This document shows positions 36,175-48,100 of a DNA stretch of 64,000 bases, piece by piece; within the stretch, counting starts at the first letter, position 1, and every line of letters starts with the position of its first letter. The DNA comes from Anas platyrhynchos (taxonomy: Eukaryota > Chordata > Aves > Anseriformes > Anatidae): positions 3,355,501-3,419,500 of the forward strand of contig NC_092602.1 of the NCBI RefSeq assembly GCF_047663525.1, written 5' to 3'. Under the pieces are notes generated by a model. It was given only the letters and a program-made list of their open reading frames with translations, was not told the DNA's origin and ran no database searches. A program made the translations under genes and the position numbers.

Positions 36175-39100
36175 CTAGCAGTTAAAGAAAAAGAAAGGGG
36201 GAAAAAAAAGGATTTAATAACATACAACAAAATCCAGTGATCCTTCTAAAATTAACATGCTACTGTTATTCCTTTAGTATCTAGTAGTATTTTTAGTATC
36301 CTTTCTGATATTTTGCTATCATATTCTGTTAGCATCTAAAAACTAGAGCCAGACCTATAGATTTCTCATATTATTTTTTAATGTGTGTGTGTGTGTATTT
36401 GTGGGTTGTTGACTTTTTTTTCCTCCTGCTCCCATTACTTTTTTTTTTTTTGGCTTTGGCATTCGGAGTCACACCAATAAAAATACATAAACATATAACT
36501 ACTATTTTTTGAATTATTGTCATAAATCACACTAACTTATACCTTTTACAAGATAATTCAGAGTGAATTTATGATTAAATTGAGGTAAATTCCCCATTAT
36601 CTTTTAATGCTTCAAAGGCTAGAGACGTTTTAAACAGATTTGCAATTCAGCCATATTCAGGAACAACTCTCAGTGGAAAGGTAAAATTCCCATAGTAATT
36701 GCAGTAATTGCACTTATATCAATTTCAAAATTTGAACTTTCATCTAAACTATGTGTCCTCAAATTGTGGAAGAGCAACTGAAGAGAACAGTTGTAGGTAA
36801 AAGTTTTTGCACCTGATTTAATCTTGCTTGCAAAGTCATTCTTCCAGCAGAACAAGGAATTCGACTCAATGCAGCCTCAATCTAATAACAGAAAATATTT
36901 CAGATGTAAATTAGAGCCTCAAGAGCCAATATAAGCCTTCCTAATTAATCTTACAGAGAGGTGAGCTACATAAGCCACAGACACATGTCCAATGTTGTTC
37001 TTAAACAACAACTTATGTTACCATAACACAATGCCACACCAAACTAATATAAAAGTTAATCGTAGAAGTAGACACTCAAGGAACATTTTGAAGAGAACAC
37101 TCTTAGTTGCCAAAATAACCTTCCTGGTTTGAAAGGCTGAGTTAAGCTACTGTCCATTAAAGAAGAAAGTAAATTTACTCCAACCCTTCCATCCACTCTG
37201 TGTTCAAGTTAAAATTACTCTCCTTTAACAAAGTTGGGAACAGTAAAGGACTATAGTGTCAGAAGCAGAGCAGGGAATGATAATGGCACGTTCCCACATT
37301 AACGATGGAAATTATGCATGAACTTCAGCCATGCATGGGGTAGGTAATACAGCTATACCCCTCACCTCTCATACAATAACTATGTTTAGTCACAATTTTA
37401 AAATAAAAAATCATCTTTGCCTGTTGCTTTTCTTGAGTCAGCTCATCAAAAAGCCTCTCTGTTTCAGCCAGAGTCTTCATCCTCGGTGCATACTTGAAGT
37501 CTCCCTCACAAGGTGACAGCAATGGCTCATAGTTCTGTGCTACGCTCCTCTCATCCCATGCTGTTGCCTTCTTCACTCCAGGATTGACAGATTCAGCACA
37601 AGAGCTATGTCGGACACCTGAATGCTGCCTTCCTATCAACAAAACAGGTTGCTTTTATTTGTTTTGTAATTGTCTATTAAGTTATTAGATAGGATAGAAA
37701 AAGAAAACGATAAAAAAAGAAAAGAAAAGAAAAGAAAAGAAAAGAAAAGAAAAGAAAAGAAAAGAAAAGAAAAGAAAAGAAAAGAAAAGAAAAGAAAAGA
37801 AAAGAAAAGAAAAGAAAAGAAAAGAAAAGAAAAGAAAAGAAAAGAAAAGAAAAGAAAAGAAAAGAAAAGAAAAGAAAAGAAAAGAAAAGAAAAGAAAAGA
37901 AAAGAAAAGAAAAAAAAAACAAGAACAGCAGTGTGATCTTGGAGGTACATAAAATGATAGGAAGTAGCAAAGCCTCATTAGCTTGCCTTAAGCAAACTTC
38001 CCAGAAGAATGCAAAACATTTGGATGGGTCATCTTTCAAGCAATCTTTATAACACAGCATATTTTTTTTGTTAACAAACAGATTAATGTATTGTGCTCAA
38101 CATTTCTAAATATCACCATGTAGACTAGCTGTCATGAAAACACTCATCTCAATAATTACATTAATAAAAACAAAAGCAGAACATTGTGACAAGAATTAGA
38201 AAATTAGAAAGATTTGGTTCAATCAATCATTTAAAAAAAATCTTAAAACAACTGGCTTTATTATATTTACTTTTTCTGTTACTAAACATTGCATTACAGA
38301 TAGGAATTTTATTAGTTTGACTGAGTGTGTACATCTTAATATAGACTCTAGTAAGATATGCATTGCATAACTGAGTTAAGCATAGGGAAACATATTGCCC
38401 TTCTTTCTCAATTTAATTATTTTTGTTTTTCTTTTGCATTTGTGCACACACGCATATACATAAAAATAAGATCCTGTATGAATGGTATTTCTCAATCTAC
38501 AGTAATAAGACAAGATATAGAGGATTTTTAGAAATTGAACCTTATGGAGTAACATGTCAGCTTTCTATTTAAACAGCTGTTACCAATGTGGAAGAAATTA
38601 TGGTAAAAATGTTTCTGTTGGGAGATAAAGTACATTTTATAAACTCAATAAAAGAAGTACAAAGAAACATTTTCGCCTGCTTTGGAGGATTACCTTCTGT
38701 ATCATCTAGCGAGAGAAACTGGAGCCTTTTTCTTGGATTACTGTGCTGTAAAGTAGAGGCAGGACCAGTTTCCAGGTCATCTAGAAGTACATCAAATCTA
38801 CAGAATGAGAAGCATGCAACAATTATTCACTAGAAATGATTTATCAACTGATGCAGTATTTAACCAAGATGGTTAAAGGTAGGAAATAAACAAATTGTTT
38901 ATAAAACAATTTCCATAGTAGTACCATATCCCAATACACTCCCAACTGCACTTTCCAAAATGCTTAAATTCATGTGTCTTTCTTCTGGAATAGGCCAAAC
39001 CATCCCTCCCGAACATACTCAGCTCCCACACAGTCATTCCCAAAACCCAGAGAGGTGCTACACATTTCTTCTTCCTCATACGTGTGTCCTACACTTTAAT

Positions 39101-42100
39101 CTTGCAGCTAAGCGTGTTCTTTAAAAGTCTACAACCTTTACCAAGCAAAGACCTCTACAGAAACCATATTACATAGCTCGGTTACCAGAAAATTCAGCTT
39201 ATGCATCTTCTAACATGCTTATAAATGACGCAATAGGTAGATACTAGTTTCAACTTTTATTTACATTTCCTGATAAGCTGCCTGTAAATCTGGACTTACT
39301 CCACAAAACAATTCTTTTATAACCTTTTTGTCACCGATCAATGTCATTGCAAGATACGTAACAATAAACACAACACTTCTCCTTGGTAAACACTAGATTA
39401 CAGAAAGCATTCCAGATTTTTCTCGCCATGTTTTAAGAAGTAAAACTTAGGTTTATGTTTAGAAATCTTCACATGACTCAGATTTTCCACAACTTTTTAA
39501 ATGAACAAAAACCAGCAGGAACAGTATTAAGCCTGCATAAACATACTGCTGCTATTACAATCATCAGAACACAATTGTATTCACAAAATTCATACCTTGT
39601 CACTGTGTTTTCATTTTTGCTAAGCAAATGGCTAAATCCAGGAGAGAGGTTTTCTTTTGGAGATCGTTTTGGGCTGTACGTCACAGACACTGGCGCCAAC
39701 ATTATCTCTCGTCTTGCTGTGAGAGACAAAGTACATTCAAGTACCTAAAATTCTCTCTGCGCAGTATTTCCCATTCATGTGATCTTATGTTTACATCTTT
39801 AAAGAATGCTTGTCAAAGCTATGTGTTTATTTAAATTATATGAAAAGGTCAACACAATACAGAAAAATGAAATTACTGTGTTTTCTATGATTTTAGAGCT
39901 TTTTTCCATATTGTCTACTAGAATAATGCAGAAATCATACTTTTATTTTTCTTTCTTCTAGAGCAGCCTTCCATTATTTATATACCTTGCGTGCATGCAA
40001 AAAATATGAACCAAACTTCAGAAGAGCACTTACTTGGAGTATTTGATTTCCTGTTTGAAGGAGGAAGGGAGGATGACCTCTGTCCACAAGGGGAGCTGTA
40101 CCGTTTCGGTCTCTGTTGGTCTTTACCTTTCTCTGGGGATCGGTTAGCAATGCAAGAAGTTTCAACAAATCCAACTGTTTGACGTCGAGTTGTTGCTTCT
40201 AATTAAAAACAAGAAGCGACTACATTGATCAATACTTTTTTGATACAAGAACTCACAAATACTCTCTTGTACTCAGCTTTTACAACAATTGCACTTAGTC
40301 TGCCTCGTGCAAACATTTGTGCTGTTTTACTTAAGACTCATTTCCTGCCCATCACATTCACGAAATAGTTTCACTAACTTATGAGAAAGGGTGCTTTAAC
40401 ATATGATGTTAAATAACAGACAACGAAAAGCAGGATAAAAGCTTATTTTGGTTAAGAAGCTTGGAGTACCCGCCTGAACCAAGACCATAAGCATTTAAGA
40501 ATGACTCGATGTTTTGTAACTACAAGGCTTCCCAAATCAACATTATTAGAATGTCTCAGTGCAGTTCCACAATACATATGCCAGCTTTCATAATAACATT
40601 CTGATACAGCACTATGGGAACAAAACTAAAATGGATTTAGAGCCAGCCAGAATTCTGTTAGGACTCCATTAACTGTTTATAAATACTACGTTATTCTTAG
40701 AAAAAGAACATCAACTACTCTCTAGCTTGAGACCTAACAGCAACCTTTGCATTCCTTCTATTTTAAACAAGCCCCTTAGCTGTATCATTATGAATTTTCT
40801 TAGGAAAACTCCAGAAATTTGCATGCTAACAACCACATTCATTTCACCCCATCACTGAAGATGGATGAGCTTTCATGATGATAACAAAACCAAAAGACAT
40901 GCAAACAAAGAAAGGCCCATAAAGACAAGTTTAGGAATATAAAAGTAAATTAAAAAATTACTAGCTGATGAGTCTTCTTTTTCTGTCTGTGTACCCCAAT
41001 CTTTAAAAGCTTTTCCTTCTCCAAGTTCTTTGAAGGCTTTTATAATTGGTGCTTCTGACATCCCATTTTCTTTCTTTTCAATTGAGTTTGTTGAAGAGTC
41101 TTCCTGTGAGGAGTCTTTTTCAGGAGGAGAATGATGCCTTAAAGAAAGAAGCAGGAAGAAAGATCAATTTTTCCAGCTTTATTTCAGCAATCCAAATGCA
41201 AGCTGAACAGAAAAACTGGGAGAAATTTATTTTGAGCTTTACAGTTGCCAAAGCAAGATTTTTAGAGTTGTTCTTAATTTCTGCCAAGAACCTCACACAA
41301 TTGTGTTACAGACAATCCAAGAATCCAAAATATGAGATAAGCTTGATAATTTGACATCTTCTTCAAAGTAAACAAATACTGACAGAGGCTTTAGCAACTT
41401 CTGAGGAAGAAGGTAAATTACCGAGAAATGAAACTACACCTGAAGCTTCGCACTAGCAGTGAAGTCTGGAAATAGGAATCTGGTCAATTTTGAATAAAAT
41501 TATGTTTTAGAATTGTTCAACTTCACATCACATTGGAGTCTGAAGGAAATCTGCTCACCTTGAAGGAATATAGGTTTCTTCTAGCCTGTTGTCTTTCGGG
41601 CTTTCCTGGACTTCCAAGGGCTGGCCAGTGAAGATTGAATACTCTGCTCCTGGTATCAGCCACTTTCGCCTGCTAACATCAGGAGTTGCCAACTTGCTGT
41701 GGGGAAAAAAAAAAAAAAAAAAAAAAAAAAACCTCTGAATTATGAATGGTTTTGAATTTTTCTTGAAAAAAAAAATAATTAGAAGGTATTATTTATTTGT
41801 TCTAATTAGAATCAAATAAAAAATATACAATAACTTTGTAAATACTGTAGAAAAATAGCAGCTTTTCAGGACTTTAAGACATAGAAGCACCAAAACAGAA
41901 GAGAGACCAACTTCTAACTTCTTTAACATACATTCACAATCCTTACTGGAGTATGCATTTTAACTGAACTTCCACACTACTCGCAGCATACCCGTACAAA
42001 CTATAGTTAGAAAAATAAAAAGCAGTAATGAGCCTCTTAAAACAAAGACGTAAGGGCATAAAGAAAACTTCTAATGTCTAATTGGACTATTAGATTTTAT

Positions 42101-45100
42101 TCCCAAGATCTTTGCTGAGCATGGAAATCTCTATTCAGCTTAGCAACTGAGACCAGTCTTCATGCAGAAAGACTAGAGACAGTCTGCCAAATAACACGTG
42201 TGTTATCTGATTATTATTTTTTTTAATAATTTCTTGGCACATGAAGTCTTGGGATTACATCATGTGTTTAATCCAGTTTAGCCTATGGACTTACATCTTT
42301 ATCCATTGTTACCCAAAACACATTAAAGTATTCTAAAGCACGTGACCTGTTTTCATATTATTGGAATATTCACTTACTTGGCACAAGAGGTTCTTAAACG
42401 ACTTTCAGTAATATGGCGAAGTTTCAACATATTTTCATGTTCTACCTGCTTGAGCTGAGCTTCAAGTTTTGAAATTGTCCTAATGTAAAAGTAGCAAAGA
42501 TGCATAAGATGATTTAAAATATATAAAGAGACATCATATTTCCTGGAGTTTACTCATTTTTATTCAGATATCCTGAGTAGAGCAGAAGAACAAGAGTAAC
42601 TATGAGATTTCTATCTATCCATAAACACGTAGATAAATATGTGTTTGTATCCTAAGTCAAATAGGTTAGGTGACCTAGCTAGAAAGACAAGACCAGGAGA
42701 TACTGCTGTGGATCAAAGCGTTCAACTCCTAGGGGCTTTGGGAGGGGCAAACAAATGTTTTTCCTCTTTGAAATGAGGAATCTACACAAAGGACTCCCTG
42801 ACTGATTTTAGTGGGTGGCTCCTTCTCCTGTGTGTCACTCACGTAACTGCCAATCTGCTGCTCATGCAGCCCACATCTTCAGTGCAATACAATTTTAGGC
42901 ATTCGCTGCTTGGAGAATAGAAATTCAGGGTTTTGGAACAGGATGTAAAAATTGCTTTTTTCCACTTTATGAGTATGGAATGATCCCTAGCTAGCAGCAT
43001 CAACAGTCAGGCAGGAAAAATAGAAGCACTAATAGAAATACCATACTGAACTTTCTTTCACACTCTCTTTATTTCCTCAACAGTACAATAAAAATTGAAG
43101 GCAGTGTATTTTTGGCTCCTTTCTACTCCTTCCTTAAATTCTTGCTATTCATTCTTTCCATTCTTCTTCTTTAAAAATCAGGTGATCTGAGTAACAAAGT
43201 ATTGCAAAACATATGCCTGAAAATGCATTTGCTTTTTCTTGTTTTAGTTTTAACTTTACACGGGTTAATGCTTAGTTGCTATGACATTTGGAATGGATTT
43301 TGAGGTGAAACTTGTAGCCACATTTCTAGAAGAATCATCAAAAACCAGGCACAAAAAAAATAATATTTCTAACAGTCTTGGTTTCAGCTGCTCATATAAA
43401 ACAGGAAAGGAAATAACAGCACATGCCCCAAAAAAAAAGCACTGAGGGAGATGAACGACATCACACCTCACCTCACTGCAGTTCTACAATGCCTGCCCTA
43501 GAGCCCTCTCAGAAGTCCTCTCCTCCCACACATCTCTAAACGCCACCGAACAACTATGCTGTTTTACACCCTTGATTAGGAGTAGCTGAGAAATCCCAAA
43601 CTGGAGGACACATCCATAGCCATAAAACTCTTGATGGTCACGACTGTTGCCTAGTGCCTGCCCAGAAAGCATAAAGCTCAATATGTATCTGTTCTCCCAA
43701 CCACAAGACAGATCCAGGCTTCTTGAGAGACATCCATAGCAGGTATTATTTCTGCTATATATGGAACACTTTCTGTCCTTTATTCACATTCAGGAGCCAT
43801 AATCTCAAATAGTGGACTCCTGTCAGCATCCTCACTCCTGAAAACCTGCATAGAGACTGCTAAACTAAAGATGGGGGCTCCTGAGGAAACAACTTCAGTA
43901 GCAAAAGCTTGAGCAGCAGACTGGCTGGGCTATCTGACTGACAACAGAGAGGAAGCAATTGCAACCCACTGGAAGAGGTTGTGATCAAGGAAGTAAAAAC
44001 ACACACCACATTTCTTAGAAATGACAAGATTCTTCATATTTGTGCAAAGCTGCATAAAGCAGCATGAAATACTTCATAAGATGTAATTAAGATTGCAAAT
44101 ACACAAACTTGATAGTCTAGGACTAAATGTTTGGGCCACAGGCTGTATTTCATATCGTTAAAATAGTAATAACATTCACATTTACCTTTTCAAATCAGAA
44201 ATCTGGGTGTTTGCATCAAGCAATTTGTTTTCAGTTGCATTTAATGTATCCTACAAAGTACAAAAGGAAAAAAGTAACGAGTCTGGAAACTACATAGTGT
44301 CTACAGAAGAAAAAAAATAACTTAGATCTTGAAAATAATACATTAAATATGCCTTCCTATTTGAAATAGCGTTCCATTACATTTCTTCGGCTTTGACTTC
44401 ACAGTATTTTTGCTGTCTACAACTAGAACACAATATACTCTAAACTCATTCTTTTTCCCTTTTCAGGGACTCTGAAGACGCAGTAAAAAGCTTTCAGCAA
44501 AAAGATATATGTATCTCTCATTTTGTCTTTTTCCTAAATACTTGTGTTAAGTCAGTTAATTCTGTAATACATTACAACAGATTTTACCAGCTTGGGTTTT
44601 TAATTAACTAGTGCATATTTACCTTTACTCTTTCATGTTCTTTTCCAAGGGACTCATATTCTCCTAAAAGCTAAAACAAACAAAAAAACAAGCACATATG
44701 GAGAGTAAACATAACTAACATTTTTGTTGAGTGCTATAAAATAAATTACTTATCTAACATGCTTATAAGCACTATGGGCTATACAGAATACATTTAAATA
44801 TTGTTAAGTTCTAGCATCTCCTAATCAGAAAAAAAGTTACAGAAGGGATAAGAACTACATGGACAACGTATTTCTAATTGTCATATAATTTATCTTTAAA
44901 AGGAACTGAAGAAGCTGAAGTAGAACTCTTCACAGAACAGTAGAACTCTTTACTGGCTTTTAAAGTTGACTTTGTATTTAAAGTTTTATTTGGAAAATAA
45001 ATAAATAAATACAGGATTTAAAGCATCACGTTTCTTTTCCTCCTAGTACCCATTTTCCCGAAACGAATCAAACATTCCATAAAGCTGTTACTGAAGAATC

Positions 45101-48100
45101 AGAAGAACATTTGCTTTGATTCAGTCTAAAATTATACATAAAATTAACGGTGATGACTTACAAAAGAGATTCAGTCCATTCCACATAAACTCAGGAGAAC
45201 AAAAAGTAACTTGTTCTGAAATTATTTCCTACAATACCTCTACAAAAAGATGAACTAATAGCACAAAGTAATAAAATACCTGAGAAAGGCTACAGCAAAT
45301 GTTACCATATCACGTACATAATTGCTGCCTTAAATAACTGTTTTAAAATATCTATCAAGTCTGTGGTATAACATAACACCTAGCCTACAAAGCAATCTAC
45401 AGAATATTTCTGCTCCCTCAGATGTGCATTAAGTCTTGGAAAACTACTCAGAGTATACCACTGCATAAACACCCAGGACTTGCTGTGTTGGTAAGATGCA
45501 ATGCAACTGTAAAAATCATTTCACATTTTCTTACTCACATTTTGAAACATTTTATTTTCTTCTTTTAACCTTGCATTTTTATTATCGGATAATTTATAAG
45601 CTTTTTCAAATGCTTCCTCTAGATCTTTAAGCCTTGATTTTAGTCTACTGATTGTGTTATCCTTCTCTTTATTATTTGTGCGCATTTCTTCAATACGTTC
45701 CTGTAAAACTTTGGAAGTATTACTAACAGCATAAAAACGTTCTCTCCAATCTGTCTGTAGAAGAAAAACAACATTAATTATAATGCTTACCTTGCAGATT
45801 TTTAGTTCAGAAACTAAAATAATCTAAACAGAATAGCTCATCAACAGACGTACAAGATTATGCGCATTTCTGTGAGGTATATTCATTTTATATGACTTAA
45901 AATATCTAGAAGTTACACCTCTAATCCCAACTTCTTGTCTTGCTTCCCAGCAAAGAAAAATGTCTAAAAGGTGGAATGAATTAGTCTCTCCAGGTATTTA
46001 ACTTCCATGACAGAATGCCCTGTTCTTTCATCAATAAATTCAACTATGCAGTCATAAACAAACAGGTCTGACCTAGCCAGAAAGACTGTATAAGTACACT
46101 TAAACAGGTAATATTTTTGCCCCAGTGCAAATGAGATTTCCTCTTAATTACACAGCTCTAATTAGAAATCAAAAAGGAAGTAATTAGATTTTTTTTTTAA
46201 TCGATTCTGGCTTTGAGTGAGACATCAGAAACGAATGACAATATTTAACTATTAAACTTCATTTGGTTCCTATAAAGGATTGTTTATAAACAAAAGTGAT
46301 TATGATTCAAGCAAGGAGCCTTCAGAAACACGGCTAGGAAAGTCGCCTCTGTAACATACTGGCTGATGTCATATTAAGAGAAAGGTTGAAAATAAAATAC
46401 AGAAATACAGATTAGCTTAACAATGAATAAGTGCATCCTCTTATCTTTTTAGTTAAAAAGCAACTTGAATTAATATATGTCACCACAAACATATACTTAC
46501 CACTTGCTTTTCTAGCATATTATTCTTATTTTCAAGGGCTTTTATGCGAGCGCTTGCTTCATTCAGAGCTGCATCTAGTTGGTCACACCTACATGGAAAA
46601 GAGAGATAAAATCAAAAATCTCTTAAACTTTCAAATAATAAATCTACCTTTTATAGCTGCCTTTCCTCTCTAATTTTGGTACCCAGCCTGGGACCTCTTC
46701 CCATACTCTACAGCTGTTGCAGTGAGCACCCAGCACCTCTGCACAGAAAGGCTGCGGTGCTCAGAGGGCAAGCAGCAAAGTGGGAACATTTGCTCAGAAC
46801 CATCTGGAGTCTGTGCACAAGAGCTCCACGACCAGAAGCAGCTGAGAGGCACCAGAGTGGAGTTCCACTTGAGCTAATTGATGATGCTGTGTGATAATTA
46901 ATGACTGAAAGCATACCACAAGCTTCTTGTAACTCAGTAAATGACTGCTCAGAAGTCACTTTTAATAGGTAGAACCCACTACTGCTAAAACAGAATTAAG
47001 GAAGAGACCCAGCTACCCACACAGCTTTTCAATAACTCTGAACGCCATAAATTTTGCAAAGTATTTTAACTGTCTAAATTTTTAATATGTATTTTGACTG
47101 GCAGTAATGATATAAAATCACATTGAACCTCTACAGCAGTCACCCAAGTGGCACCGAGTACACAGGTGAGGCACACAGCCCCCGGCAGTAATATCTGGTC
47201 AAAGAGCACTGACTGGTAAATTGGCTTTATAAAGCTACCAATAAATTCAAGACTTTTCCTGTAACATCTGGAAACATCTGGTAGTTTTGACGTGAAAGAT
47301 AAAGAGGGATGATGTTCACCAGCACGACAGGCAAATACTATCTTATGACTGTGATATTTCCATTAAAGATTGCTCAGGACTACCTCAGCCTGCCAGCCAA
47401 CTGCTTTTGAGCAAAACTTATCCTACCTTCAGCAAAAATCAAGTCAAACAAGACCTCTGGTCCAAACATCCCACTTATCACCTAACAGTCATTTTAAACC
47501 AATCTTAAAAGGATGCATTAAATAACGTAAAATGTGTGTTTAGTAGTAAAATATTAGTATCACAGATGCATGAAACATTCAGAATTGAGGAATGACAGAC
47601 ATTTCAAGATATTCTAAACAAGCATATGTAGTTTTTAAAGTAGAAATAATATCTTGTAACAGAGAAAGAAAAAGATGGATAAACAGTACCTGTCAGCAAG
47701 ATTTTGATTGATTTTCTTCAAATCTTCAGAAGAAGCAGCTTTATGGCTTGCCTCTAGCTGCTGTTTTAAGCTATGTATCTCAGCATCATAGTAAGCTCGT
47801 AGATCAGCTATGTGTCGAGCATGTTTTTCCCTCAAGTTCTGCCTAATCCTATATTCAAAATTAAGAACAAAAAAAGTTTCCAGCTACCAACATGACCACG
47901 CATTGCCAGCTACACTGACTCAGATGTAATGAACTCAGCACATCAGTATCTCTTGCAGAGTTTTGTTACAGTCAAATTGAAGCAAAGGAAATTTGTCATC
48001 TAAAGCAGTGGTGTCAGACACCCAAGGCTGGCATGGAAGCATTCACATTAATAACACAAAGCTTAACTCCTTCTCTCCTTTTCTACCCAGCAGAAAATAT

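Noticed and set aside
37636..38060. Long open frames rich in KRKEK or FLFFSF on both strands
   Set aside because: They are translations of the AAAGA repeat; no gene.
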